This document shows, piece by piece, positions 29,284 to 47,664 of a stretch of 64,000 nt of DNA (within the stretch, counting starts at the first letter, position 1; the number at the start of each line of letters is the position of its first letter). The DNA is from Latrodectus hesperus (Eukaryota; Arthropoda; Arachnida; Araneae; Theridiidae). The stretch lies in NCBI GenBank assembly GCA_037975125.1, contig CM075852.1, positions 1 to 64,000 on the forward strand, read 5' to 3'. A program made the position numbers and the translations under genes. Under the pieces are notes generated by a model. The model was given only the letters and a program-made list of their open reading frames with translations. It did not search any database and had not been told where the DNA came from.

Positions 29284-29416
29284 AAACATTAAAGGAATTA
29301 ACATTTTTTATTTATGATAATATTGAAAATAAAAAAAAATATCTATTTTTATTTAGATTTGAAAATAATTTTTGCAAAATTTTTTTTTAACATTTTTAAT
29401 TTACAAGTTTTTTCTT

Positions 29417-29498
29417 TTATTTTTGTGGTCCACCTTCTGAATTAGTACTCCGGAACAAATTTCTCCTTTTGTAAAGATTTTCAATTTGTTGTAATACT
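29417..29498 (-). CDS. Candidate terminal exon of a minus-strand gene
   Basis: On the minus strand, TTTTTTTATTTTCAG precedes an open frame in phase 1 (VLQQIENLYKRRNLF, then RSTNSEGGPQK) ending at TAA 29419-29417. A+T-rich 3' sequence with AATAAA strings follows. It is phase-compatible with the candidate exon at 29785-29720: TT plus A makes Leu at the junction. A second frame in the same exon stays open five codons longer (ending HKNKRKNL), so the frame is not certain. Product not recognised. Confidence 0.35.
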
Positions 29499-29719
29499 CT
29501 GAAAATAAAAAAAACAAAATTATTAAATTCATTCAATTACAAAAATAGAAACAGCAGGATGTTAATAACAGCCCAGGTAAAAAACAGAAAAAAATTGAGC
29601 TGTTTATATAAATTAGGAGAAACTTCATGCATAACACTTATTTTCTAGTATTTAGGTATTATTTCCCAGTATTAATTATTTGATCAAGGAGAATCCAACA
29701 CAACTATTTTTAAACTTAC

Positions 29720-29785
29720 AATATTTTACAATTAAATTTACAGTCAAAGCAAAACAAGCCAAGTACTTGAATAGGTTGTGAATGC
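29720..29785 (-). CDS. Candidate 66-nt internal exon
   Basis: The acceptor is weak (TTGACATTATTATAG) and the donor is GTAAGT at 29719-29714. The frame that joins the next exon reads HSQPIQVLGLFCFDCKFNCK, with three cysteines close together. The phases fit (1 + 63 + 2 nt). Support is the splice signals and phase alone. Confidence 0.25.
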
Positions 29786-29899
29786 CTATAATAATGTCAA
29801 TTTTCCTTCAGAATAAATAACTCATAAACAATTTACTAATACAATTCTTTTATGATGGAATCTTTCACTTAATTTTAGTTTTATCTCTTTAAAAAAGGG

Positions 29900-30075
29900 G
29901 GAATGGTTATTAGTAACATTATGTCCACAATGAGCATGCTTGGGAACTAAACACTGGATGTTTTGCGTTATGCTGAGAACCTAATCAGGACATGTGCTTC
30001 GTAGCCCAGGGGCTCTTGGTCAGGAAAATAGGCACTGTAGGCTTTAGCCCATGTGGTCTGTCCTGCCAGAGTTTA
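29900..30075. other. Unassigned patch of higher G+C
   Basis: Contains GGTCTGTCCTGCCAGAG and CAGGACATGTGCTTCG and stands out from its flanks. It has no open frame of note and is probably a TE 3' region or SINE body that I cannot identify. Confidence 0.4.
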
Positions 30076-30960
30076 GTTTTATAGTTTATATTCATATTGA
30101 TATTTCAATATACATACACATTATAATAAATAACATTAAGTAACAAATGAAAAATCAACATTCATCAATTCTGACAATTCTTTGATTAAAAATAGAGACA
30201 AATAATTGGGTTATATGAAAACAATTTCAGTTGAATGACTTAATAGAAATTGTAAACATCTGACTTCAAAAATTCAATGTAATGTTTTAAGCAGAATTTT
30301 ACATTTTCAAGGTTATAATAGAATGTAATTAATTTATAACATACACTTTGTATTTCATGCTTTTAAAAAATCATTTTGAACTAATAAAAAATGGTTAATA
30401 AAATATTCATCAATGATTACCAAATTATTTTTTACACACAACTACAATAACAGATAAGTAAAGTTTTTAAAATCATAGTAATTAAAATAAATATTGATGA
30501 ATTTTAAAACATATTGATAATTTCAAATTATTCATGCAATATTCTATACAAAATCTTATTAACATGGAATTTATTTTTTATACACCTGTGATTACAGATT
30601 AATGAAAAAAATTACGTCAATTAATGCAAATGATGTTCAGATTTTGAATACATGCATTCCAGTTGTTGACCAGAAAATTTACATCACAAGTAATTATCAT
30701 AATAATTAATTATTTAGAAGTAAAAATGTTTTACATAACTTTATAATTTTTATTTTACACAAAGTATTAAATTTAAATTTAATCCAATATTATTAGAATA
30801 TAAGTTATTGATTCTGGACTATAGTTTAACTAGGTACACTTTACATTGGAGTGAGGTTATATTAGATACACAATCTTCAAAGCTAATGTATAAAATGAAA
30901 TATTAGCAAAATAGCCATCAATAATAAATATAAGCAATAATTTGTTACTTTACTTTAAAA

Positions 30961-31083
30961 TATTGTTGTTGTTGTTGCATGCCCCCAAAGACCAGCAGCG
31001 CTAGACCAGGTCCATGACGTTGTACACTCTACAATAATTCAAAACCAGAAGTGGGTCGTCAACCAAGTACTGCCTGACAAAAA
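30961..31083 (-). repeat. SINE 3' portion with (AAC)n tail, 5'-truncated
   Basis: Read on the minus strand, a G+C-elevated body (GACCTGGTCTAGCGCTGCTG, then GGGGGCATGC) ends in AACAACAACAACAATA. That is the same kind of tail as the SINE at 21.0-21.3 kb. No A or B box remains. Confidence 0.6.
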
Positions 31084-31923
31084 AATATTACCTATATTTA
31101 CTTGCTAGTAGTATTTATAATTACAATTATTTGTTAATATTATTTACCATTATAATTATTTGTAAGAATTATATTATTTACAATTATTTGGTAATACAAA
31201 TAATTAAAAAAATTGTAACACAAGGAAATAAATTATATGGCTTGTAATTACCAATGATATTGAAAAATATTAAGGAAAAATTTGTATTTATGGTTAGATG
31301 TGGTCATTGATCGAGACTGCATAAAACCATAAAATACCTATTAAAGATCACTTTCCAGTATAATATATTTATACCAAATGTTATTGATAAAAAAATTTCT
31401 ATAACAAATTCAAGTTTTGCAAGAAGCCAGAAAAAGGATAAAACGTATAAATAAAGAAGACCTAACTATTTCCTTTATGTAATTGGGCAATACTATTTTC
31501 TTTTCTAAGTTTTGATTTCATAATCATTTGCAATCCGTAAACAGCTGATCCATCATGTAGAACAGTTGTAAAACACATCCAACATGTTAATGAATGATAT
31601 ATCAATTTTAAAATATTAAATGCTTAACTGATAAATAAGATTAAACTTAAATTATATTCTTTCTCTAATGAAATGATTAAATTATTCTCAAGATGGATAT
31701 CACAAAACTTTACCTCTTTGATAACAAGTGGTGTTTTGAATAATTTCGAACTATATCTGGACTTTAAGTTTAATAGTTTTATGTTATAAATTACAAAAAG
31801 AAAAACAACAAACAAAATAATATTGACTATCAAAAATGAATTTAACCATTTTCTGTAAAATACATAAAAAAAAACCCACAAAAAAAGAGATATCGGGAAA
31901 TTAAAAACAGTTAATAAATTTAG

Positions 31924-32053
<130 letters not shown>

Positions 32054-32920
32054 AATGTTTGGAAGATTAACCTAATTATGCTTACTATATTAAAACAATA
32101 AAATAAACATGGAGTTTACAAATGCAATATTTTAATTATTTGTTATTATTTTGAAATTGTATAGTGAATTTCAAAATTAGAATTATTTCTGAAACCAAAA
32201 CAGATAAACTTTTTTTAAACTATTTCTCATATCATACTCATTTTACTTGTATACCTTACTAATTTATATTGTTTAAAATTATATTGAAGTTCTTTATTTA
32301 ACTTTAATTCTTTAAAGAGAAAAATCAAAAGTAAATAAAAATAATTCTGACAATATTGTCATTAAAATCAGACTTTGTAAATTGGTAAAGGTGTTTATGT
32401 AATGGTGTTCATGTGTGTATATATATAAGATATATCATTTACCCATTATCTGGTCAACTATTTACTATAACAGTAAAACCATTTACATTAACCATTTACA
32501 TTACTATAAAAGAATCAAGTGATCAAAATGTCAAAAGTATCATCAATTGCTTGAAATGTTAATCACTTTCTCCAAATGGAAAGGGACAAACATTCTAGTT
32601 AACTTATATTTTCATTAAAACAAATTGTTTGAATTTATTGTTAATTCATACTTCAACTTTTCAGTCATAAATAAAAACATAAAATATGATTTTAAATATA
32701 ATAAATTATGTAAACACAAGAGTAGCTACTAAGCTGTTACATCTGACAGCATTCTTTACATGGAAATAGTTAACATGCTACACAACTAGTTTAAGTAATA
32801 ACAGTTGTTCCATATGAACATTTTTTCATAAGTGTTAATCAACCATAGAATTCAAAGATTCTTTTTTAATTTGTGGCACAATAAATCTGTCAGATTCCTA
32901 CATAAATTTTCAAATTTACT

Positions 32921-33134
32921 ATTTTCAGTACTGTATTTTCAAGTTTTAGATGCAAAAATATTTCTCTAAGAAATCCACAATGATTTTAATGGTTGACATG
33001 GTTATACATAAAAACCATTATGTATAACCATGTCAATATTTTCAGTACTGTATTTTCAAGTTTTAGATGCAAAAATATTTCTCTAAGAAATCCACAATGA
33101 TTTTAATGGTTGACATGGTTATACATAAAAACCA
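32921..33134. repeat. Identical 97-bp direct duplication with inverted spacer
   Basis: Copies at 32921-33017 and 33038-33134 are identical by eye. The 20-bp spacer 33018-33037 (TTATGTATAACCATGTCAAT) is the reverse complement of the end of the first copy, so 32993-33011 and 33018-33036 form a perfect 19-bp hairpin with loop AAACCA. The second copy is followed by two degenerate echoes of the motif (ACGTTATACATG; CATGTTATACATG). Confidence 0.97.
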
Positions 33135-33835
33135 CGTTATACATGCAATAAAAACCATGTTATACATGTGATTTTGTAGTGTTTATGCATTGAAAAATTT
33201 TTCATTCCTTAAAACAGATCTTTGAAGAGTATACAAAATTTAAAACCACGAATCCTTATAAGACAAAATATTTCGGTCAGTAAAAATTGACTTAAAAATA
33301 TAAGTAAATAAGAAAGCCTTTAAAAAATAAAATAAGTAAAGTTTATAAGGAATTCACTCACAATTTATTGATCATAAATGCTACAAGATCCAATATTAAT
33401 TTATTGAAAATAAACATCTAAGGGCTTTCAAGTAGAATATTTTTAGAGTGTCATTTATTTCATAAACTTGCTTCGTAAAAAACAAAAAATGTAATAAATA
33501 CGTTTAGCCTTGTAGCAATCGAATTCAATTTTATAAAAATTGAGCATTGAAAAATTAATTTTACTAATTGATTAAATATAACTAATATATGGAATGAAAA
33601 AATGCTTCTGTCCATGATACATTTTTCTATTTATCACACGGTAATGAAATTATTCTAAAACATACAATGACAAACGTTTTCCAATGTCTTTCTCTTGTTG
33701 TCATGTTATAAACAGTTTATGAAGTTTTCTTAACAAGTAATTAAATAATATTTCAACATAAAAAGATATATTATTCTTGCATCATTCATAACAATTCTAT
33801 CCTGATATATACAACAATAATAAATGCGTACTTAC

Positions 33836-33960
33836 CTTACATTTTTCTTAGCTCACAGACACAACATCGAATATTCCGCCATTTCCCATTAATGGCTGAC
33901 GCTGACTCAAGCATTTCGCAGTATCTGACGTCATACTGTCACGCGGTATACACAATAAAT
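33836..33960 (-). promoter_or_regulatory. Candidate promoter and non-coding first exon, minus strand
   Basis: A small G+C-elevated patch holds a full CRE palindrome, TGACGTCA (33926-33933). Downstream on the minus strand are an AP-1 site, TGACTCA complement (33903-33909), and a YY1-like AAATGGCGG (33884-33876). The transcript would run to a strong donor, AAG|GTAAGTAC, at 33836/33835. ATGs between these points close quickly, so the exon would be untranslated. It points towards the candidate exons at 29.8 and 29.4 kb. TSS position and link are inference. Confidence 0.45.
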
Positions 33961-34104
33961 GTAAAAATTAGATTTCTTTCTGAAAAATTGTTTTTAAGGG
34001 GTTTAAAAGTAAGAAGTTAAAGGAAAATTAATTAACAGCACAAAAAAACAGTTATTTGGAAAAAATAGTCTTTGACGATAAAATAAAAAATAGCGTAACA
34101 ATTA

Positions 34105-34340
34105 ATTGTCTTAATTTTGCTGGCCAACAGCTTCAGGGCCAACAATGGCCAGAATCTGTTGGCCCACTACTTATCATCCAGCACCAGCCCGGTTTATTTT
34201 GGCCAGCACTCATCCATGGCCGTACTGGCCGGAGCTGGGCCATCAAACAACCATCAGCAGCTTGCCGTGGCCAACAGGAAACCGGCTTGGCCAGCAGCGG
34301 CCCGTATTTTTGCCGGCAGTTTGTGTTTGCTGGGAAGGTA
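34105..34340 (+). repeat. TGGCC-rich dispersed repeat, copy B
   Basis: About ten TGGCC/GGGCC motifs in 220 bp. It ends with AGCAGCGGCCCG, 7 nt, GCCGGCA, then TTTGTGTTTGCTGGG at 34292-34334, matching the end of copy A with the same spacing. Three overlapping 75-101-codon open frames cross it. None resembles a protein family, and I treat them as by-products. Confidence 0.75.
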
Positions 34341-34409
34341 CTAACTCCCCAGATTTATTAAAAACAGTTGGCTTTGGAGGTCATAAATAATATTTCACGT
34401 AATGATCTC

Positions 34410-35190
34410 CACATTTATATGGATGGCAATGATGATGATAGCCACCACGCAGGCAGTGGAGAGTTTTTCTTAAATAGCTGGATGGATATTGTAATTTAAA
34501 GTTTTGTAGAAACCCGAATTACTGTTCGTATTTCGCAGCGAACTTTTGGCTATCCAGACAGGTCTGGACTCAATCAAGGATAAAGACTCTTTTAATAATA
34601 TATGGATTCTCAATGACAGTCGTAGCTCCATCCAGTACTTGAGCAATTGAACTAGTGTAACAGACCATGCTGGGACCCATATTCTGCGTATGTTATTTGA
34701 TCTCTCAGCCTCTCATGACATTTATTTCCAGTGGGTCCCCTCTCATGTAGGTTTGTTTGAAAACGAGTGAGCTGACGCACTGGCGAAGTAGGGCTCTTCT
34801 TCTACTACTTCTCCAGATCTGGATCTTACTTACTCAGAACTATACACTGCTTCTAAAAATAATATTTCAAATACTTGGCAGCATCACCCTGCTTATGCCT
34901 GGTACTGCCGTAGGCAGTCAGGGGCAGCCAATGACTTTGTGGGTTCCAGAGCTGACCAGACTGTGATTAGTAGATTTATCTGTAGACACATCAATTGCCT
35001 ATTTTTTGGCCATCGTATTAAGTATTTACCTATGTGTAAAAAGCGCAATTCCAATGAGGCTACGCTTACTTGAGTGCACTCAATTCTTGATGGAGGAACT
35101 CCTTGGAAAACCCCTCTTTTTTCTTGATTTTTGAGATGGCATGGGTTAATGGATCTGGTGTAGCTCCGCTATTCTCGATGGGATTTGTAA
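34410..35190 (+). mobile_element. LINE RNase H to C-terminal fragment, inactivated
   Basis: Translation shows YMDGNDDDSHHAGSGEF (first Asp), then SELLAIQTGLDSIKDKD (Glu), WILNDSRSSIQYLSN (Asp) and FQWVPSHVGLFENE, ending in ADALAK (final Asp). A post-RNase H stretch (NISNTWQHHPAYAWYCRR; FGHRIKYLPMC) follows. A frameshift precedes the Glu motif, and several stops interrupt, including TGA after YLSN and after FENE. The 5' end is truncated within RNase H, directly beside TGGCC-repeat copy B. I superclade by domain content; the catalytic residues survive but the frame does not. Confidence 0.88.
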
Positions 35191-35199
35191 CAACATAAA

Positions 35200-38100
35200 T
35201 GTAATATAATGAAAAACATTTAAAATAAGTTAAGGAAAAAACTTTATATAAAATTGAGAATTATTCTGGCATTATTATGTTAAAATATATTCCGTTACTA
35301 ATACTTAATAATATTAAGCTGTAAAACATTTTATATTTTAATTATATTTCATATTATCGGGCATTGTAAATGCGTAAGAAAGAATATAACTCAATTTATT
35401 TTAGTTTTGTGATATTTATTGCTTAAAAATATAATTTTTGATATTACTTATATACACAAACTCCATTTCCAATAAGCCTAGTATTAATAAGGTGACACGC
35501 GTTATTATATTTAAATTAATAGTTTCAGTGGACGCAAAACTTTTAGCTCTTTAAGGCTTTATTAAATTAAATGTTAAAATATCTACGCATATCATACTAG
35601 TGAGCAAACAAAAATTTCTTCTTAAGTAAAATACCAACCAAATGTACTTGTGTATGCATTATTTTCTAATCTTGTTATTTAAGTTAGTTCTCTCTCGCTC
35701 TTTCATTCTCTCTCTCTTTCCCATTTTTATATATAATAATAATATATTCTTAAAACATCAATACCACTTTTTCTTTGGAAGCTCTTATAAATGTAGTTTC
35801 GCAAAACATTTATTACCAAAAATTATATTAAAGAGGAATGCTAATTTTTTAAAAGAATATTCCAAACAGTTTCAAAATAATATTTGCAAAATTTAAACGA
35901 AACATTAATCTTAAAAAATGTTTTAAATTTATGAAAACTACAGAGATGTTGAAAATTTATCCTTTTATTAAGAAAAACTTTAATTAGAATACTAAATCTT
36001 ATTACTATTAAATCAGGAAAATTTGATACTATTTTTTTCTATTTTATTCAAAACTAATCTGCCTAAGTAGATACTTAGTAGTCGATTTTCTTCAAAATAT
36101 AAATTTGAATTTCAGTAAGTTTCCTTATTATTTATACTTTTGTATTTATTCCTTTTTGAATGCCTTTTTAAATTATGTTTTTATTAAATAACTACATTTG
36201 ATGCTCTTGATTCATGTTGTTTATGTCTATATAAACAAGAGTTAGTGGGATCCATAGAAATCAATCAAATCTAATTTAATTAATTATTTATTTACAAATT
36301 TATTTTAGAAATAACCATTTGCAACATTATTTTTCCAACTTTAATTTTCCAAACTTTTTATCAAAGGAAAAATAACCATACAAGCATTTCAAGATTTTTA
36401 ATTGGAAACATTTTTGTGGAAGAATGTAGAAGAAAAAAGTATTTATTTTTATTTATGATATAAAAATATGTACACAAAAGTTTGTAAGTACACTTTTCAA
36501 AACTAAATTTTAAAATATGCATCATACACAATCTGCCGAATTTTAATGTATTAAGTGTTGTAATATTAATATAATATTTTAGAAATTATATTTTGTTATT
36601 CATATAATAATGATTTATTTTAGTAATTGAAATAAAAATAATTTCGTTTTAAATTATTATTATTTTGCTTAAATTATTTTTTATTTATTTTGTTTTATGT
36701 TATTATGTAAGAATGACAAAAGTATTAGAATTTATAATATTGCATAACTTATGTGAGCTAACAATATAAAAGCATTATAAATCTTCTGAAGGTGTAACTT
36801 GAAAGAAAGCGGAAAATAGGAAATTAATTAAAACGAAAATACTTTTAACTTCAATTTATTAATCAAATTTTAGTAATTTCATTTATATTCGTTTATGTTT
36901 GTGCAGATTATTAAGAACAATTCAATTTTCAACACTTTTAGAAAAAAGTAGAAACAAATAAGTAACTATCCCAAATTCCTTTGTTCTTGCTAATTTAATT
37001 AAAACGTTTTCGATAACAAGTGGGCTTGAAACAGAAATATAGGATAATGAAACACAGAATGAAATAAAAAGGCATCCTTTGATGCTAGTTGAATATTAAT
37101 TATTTTATTGTAAAAGTGATAATATGAAAGACAATAATTAATTAATTAAATGCAGATGGCCTGACATCTATGCATTGTTTTTGTGATTATAGCATTTTCT
37201 TCAAAAATAATTCCATTCGCCTGTATATGTATGGCAAGTACTTAAATTAGAGTTACGTACTCATATTTGTTTTTATGGGTGCGTTTTGAAGATTTTGTTA
37301 AGTGAAAATACCAATTAACTATTATATTAAAAATTTTCTTTAGAACATTCACGTAATAATTAATTTTTTTAATAAATTCTTTTATAAGTTATTGGTTGGT
37401 AGAATGATATAAAAGAAAGCGTCGCTTAACGTAATAATCCCAACAAGTGCCATAAAAATAATCACAATCAATATTTATTTCATTTTTAATAAACATTACC
37501 AAATGTTAAAGAAAGGAATTTTACAAGGTATGTTCATAATTTATAAAGAGTTGTTGATAGTCATATAAATCAACTCTCAGAATTGCGGTCTCTAATCGAT
37601 ATATAAAATTATAGTAGCATAAATTACTAGGTACATCATTAGAGTTTTCTCTTCAGATTAAGCAATTGAATTTAATTGTAAACTATGTGTTTCCAGTGAT
37701 TAACAGTATAAATATAACAAACCAAACGTAATTTACAAATCTGTCTATAAGAAAGCCTTAAAATATTTAATATTAAATATTAGATGCTAAGGAGCGTCAT
37801 TAAAAATTAATTTTAATCTTAGAGCTCTTAATGATGCTGAAATTAATTGACACCGATGAAAGAAAGTTTATTTTAATAAAAAATACATTATACTGACAAC
37901 TTTCCTTCTGAATATAGAAGTATGTGTATAGTTTATAATATATTGGCCATTTTGTTACATGAATTTAAAATAAATAATATTTAAAAGTATATGAATAATG
38001 TTTTCTAAATTATTCAATACACATTGTCTATATTTAGGATTAAGAGGAAAGATAATTGAAGTTTTGTTTAATTGAACGAGCAAACTGATTCAAAATAATC

Positions 38101-38325
38101 CCTTTTTTATTTTTTTAAAAACGTTTATTTCAATCAGTTTTACAATGAATCTGGTCAGAGTTTTGGTACACATTTCATCATTCTCATTTGAATATTCATA
38201 GCAAGTAGAGTGACGATCTACAGATCAATATGGTAAAAGATTTTGGCAGATTTACTTTTCACTACTTTGCAAAAAACACAGAGTACAACTTAAAGTCATT
38301 AAATAACATTGAATATAATTTTATC
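35200..38325. other. A+T-rich DNA, nothing recognised
   Basis: Contains a CT-rich tract at 35691-35721 and an 84-codon plus-strand frame at 35642-35896 that overlaps it. Neither looks genic. TTTCA|GTAAGT near 36110 has no open exon behind it. Confidence 0.55.
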
Positions 38326-38460
38326 AGATAGCTGTGGCCTGTGGTAAGTTTTCAGAGTAAATGTTCTGGGTTATATCCCACCTACTATTGAACGAGGGGG
38401 ATACTATGTTTCTTTCTTCTTCATGCACAGTTTACCGTGAATATATTTTGAAGTTTTCAG
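38326..38460 (+). repeat. Degenerate tRNA-derived SINE
   Basis: An A-box-like TGGCCTGTGGT (38335-38345) and a B-box-like GGTTATATCC (38369-38378) lie at tRNA-like spacing. A G+C-elevated body containing GAACGAGGGGGATAC follows. Confidence 0.5.
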
Positions 38461-38518
38461 GATTTCCTCTCCAGAAAATTCCTAAATACGTATTATTAAT
38501 TAAACGTTCAATTTAGTG

Positions 38519-38626
<108 letters not shown>

Positions 38627-39216
38627 TGTTATTTTGCTTGAATGGAATAATTTATATAAAATTAACTTTACATATTTTTCATTAAATTTACATATTTGAT
38701 TCCAAATTGCCATGTACTATTATACTATATAAAATTCCTTGGGTAATATTTAGGAATATTTTTATAAGAGTAAACTCTACTGATGTTGGGCGATAATGTG
38801 AACATATTCATTTTAGTAAATATTTTTACATAATTTAAGATAAGATTGAATTATCAACATAATTCTTTATCCAGAACCAATTGAACTATTTTCCATACTC
38901 ATGTACATAGTTAATTTATTAATTGTAAATAGTTTAAGCTAATTTTAAAAATAGTTAGTTTTACAGTTATTTGTAAACATGATGATTGTAGCAGAAAATT
39001 ACTTTTACAATAGGTTATACAGAATTTTATTACAATAAAACACTTTTAAGTTGCGTCTTTACAGTTACTTAAATACAATTTTTTTTGCAAGATAAATGTA
39101 AAGAAAATAAATTTATGAATAAATTAATTACTAATTTAAAAATAAACCTTTATTACTTTTTTAAATTTTCAAGTAAATTTAAGTCCCTAAAGAAAATTAA
39201 AATAATGCTTACTGAA

Positions 39217-44712
<5,496 letters not shown>

Positions 44713-45650
44713 TAAGTATGCATGCATTTTTACAATGATTTTTTTCGGTAGTAAATTTTTCTTCGTAAATATATATTTTTTAAAATTTCTTACATATATG
44801 TACTACTAGAAAAATGTTAAAATTCATACTCATAACATATTCAACCATTGATGTATCATTGAATAATTTATGGTGTTGGGTTATAAAATTTTTAACCCTG
44901 AAATTAAATTGAAAATTTATTTTCCAAAAACTATTCATATTATAATTTGCAATGTAAAATTTAGTGAAGATTGAAATAAAGCAAATAATAAGGGTTGAAG
45001 TTTCAATGACTCATATTTATGTTTATATGAAATGTAATTTATAATAATTACAAAAGAAAAACTCTTTTTTCATTTTGAAAGAAAAAAATTATTTTTTTAA
45101 ATAATCCAGCAAAATTTATTTATCTCATTAAAATATTAATGACAACAATAATTTTCTAAAAATATGCTTATTAGTATCTAATAGACATTGCTAAAATCAT
45201 AATTTATAATAAATAGTGTCTTCAACAATATAACTAGAATGTTCTATTGTCATTCACTCTACATTTTTATAATTTATATTATTTTCCGTCATATAATTTA
45301 GACAATTAATGTAGAATCGTGAAGTTTCGGTTTATTATTTTATAACATTTTTTAATAATTTGAATTATATATATTCTATTTCAATAGGCTTTCAACATAT
45401 TGAAAGAAAAAAATAATAAATATTGAAAAATATTGAAATATTGAAGTTTAGTTGCGTAATTTAATTAAGTATGCAATTTGAATTTATTGAAATTTCAACT
45501 GAAATAATACTGAAATATTATGATAAAATTTCATTGTAATTTAAATGTTTTAGAAAAACTATTTTTAATATGCTTATTTCATCAAAACAAAACAAATATT
45601 AATACAAAGGTTATGTATTCCAAATATAATAGATGTTTATTCGTATTATA

Positions 45651-45713
45651 AAATTAAACAAATTATCAATAATTATCAATAATTAAAGATAAATTAAACA
45701 AATTATCAATAAT
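45651..45713. repeat. Short tandem duplication
   Basis: AAATTAAACAAATTATCAAT occurs twice, 40 bp apart, with an extra AATTATCAAT unit in the first copy. Confidence 0.8.
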
Positions 45714-45888
45714 AGCTATTATATACTACAAACAAATCGTCAATTTGAAATAATTTTGAAACACTGAAAGTAGAACTAATTTATTTTGACAGTAAATATT
45801 GAAATTTAACAAAAATTCGTATTAATATACATTTTCTACATTAATGCGATACTTATAATACCTTATATTTCTGGAAAATTATTTTCCT

Positions 45889-45929
45889 TATATATTTTCT
45901 AAATTTCCGTATATATTTTCTAAATTTCG
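45889..45929. repeat. Tandem 20-bp repeat, two copies
   Basis: TATATATTTTCTAAATTTC is repeated twice in tandem. Confidence 0.85.
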
Positions 45930-46762
45930 AAGAATATATGCGCACAACACGCAGTTTATTAATTAATCTTACTTCCCCTTTTTATGAATAACTAACCAAA
46001 TACATAAATGAAGACTTTCCCTTCAATGAACTATCTTTAGGGTTCTAAATGTTAATGAACTACATTTTAATGAAATTACTAGCATCTCATTCACGCTTTG
46101 TGTCACAAACTGCAAGTTATATAGAACCCATTGTTACACAGAATCAACATAATTCTGATTTTCCCGGTAATGGCATCATTTATCAAATGCTTGAAGCATC
46201 AAATTTAAATGAACTTTGAATTTCCATTTAAATATTCAGTAAAATAATTGCTCCACAGTATCTGAAATCATAATTATCTCCGGAATTCTATCCACAACAA
46301 AATAGCAGTTACAAAACAACACGATTTTCTGTATACAAATAGAGGAACATAATGCTCAAATTAATATATTGTTGAGCCTTTCTGTTTTTAAAATGAGAAG
46401 CAAATTTTAAAATTTTTATTCTCAGACACATTTTATTTGGAACTTTGTATTAGTTTTTTTTAAAGAAATTTTTTAATTATATCATTGCATTTATGCAAAA
46501 AACCTCAAAGGCTAATTAATCTTCATTATCACTTTTACATTATTATTAAAAATAAAACATAGTTTAAACTAGTGCATTCAATGTTTTAAACTAATAAAAA
46601 TAATAATTACTTTCATCATTGATATTTTTTCACTTATAATTTTTATTTTCAGGTATTTTAAATAATTATGTTTAAATATATTATGTATAACGATAGAAAA
46701 TATTAAAATTATTAATAAAATGAAATTTGCCTTATAATTCTATAAATTTATAAAAAATATCA

Positions 46763-46950
<188 letters not shown>

Positions 46951-47219
46951 GATGTTAATATACACATGCTGCTGTTATAATCTGAATGTTGCAATTTTGA
47001 AGTGGATATTAAAATTATTTGCAATAGTTTCAGAGCGTTATTATATAGTGTCAAAAAATATTTTTTACTGGTACACGACAATTATTAGCAGACAGATTTT
47101 GACCCTAATAAGTAATTCTAACTCTAATTAGAATTACCAATAAGTAATTCTAATTCCTTTACGTACATTAATTTAACTAATTTCCAGAATTCTCAAAAAA
47201 TTTTATTATTATATTATAG

Positions 47220-47664
47220 CGTGCTTCGTGGTTCGTATTGATTGGGAATCGATGATATAATACCTTAAAAATCATACGATTTTTATTCACTACAAACTCA
47301 ACAAGATACAGAAAATTACAGGTGTAGAAATCACAATAACACTTTTCAAATTCTGCTAATATAACTGAAAAAAACTTCGGATACAGAAGTCTTTAATACA
47401 TCAGACAAAAAACAGGTTCCATGCACTAGAGCAAGCTGGTCATCTTCAGTAATTCTTCTATGTCGCAGTATTTATACCTGACTAGGGGGAGAAATGAAAA
47501 AGTTTCACCATATTTTCTGGAAGATTATAGGTTACCTATACATAATCCTATTCAGAGACACTCGGTGATATATTTTTCCAAAAATAAATATTTCTGGCAA
47601 AGCTGCCAAGGATCAGGTCGAAAAGTCGCCAAGTTGCCAAATCATCAGAAATACCGTTTTTAAC
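47220..47664 (-). mobile_element. Probable solo LTR
   Basis: Read on the minus strand, the unit begins near TGTTAAAAACGG at 47664. It has a TATA box, GGTATAAATACTGCG (TATAAATA at 47476-47469), then a transcribed-looking stretch with AATAAAA at 47287-47281, 180-190 bp further on. It ends in a slightly G+C-rich U5-like segment near 47220. G+C is above that of the flanks. No partner LTR or internal region is in the window. I could not fix the CA end or a target duplication, so the edges are approximate. Confidence 0.45.

Noticed and set aside
31624..31881. 85-codon hydrophobic minus-strand frame
   Set aside because: Phe/Ile/Leu/Lys-rich composition expected from A+T-rich DNA. The length is within what chance gives across 64 kb.
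34056..34390. Three overlapping open frames over TGGCC copy B
   Set aside because: All frames are open together in a repeat; no family resemblance.
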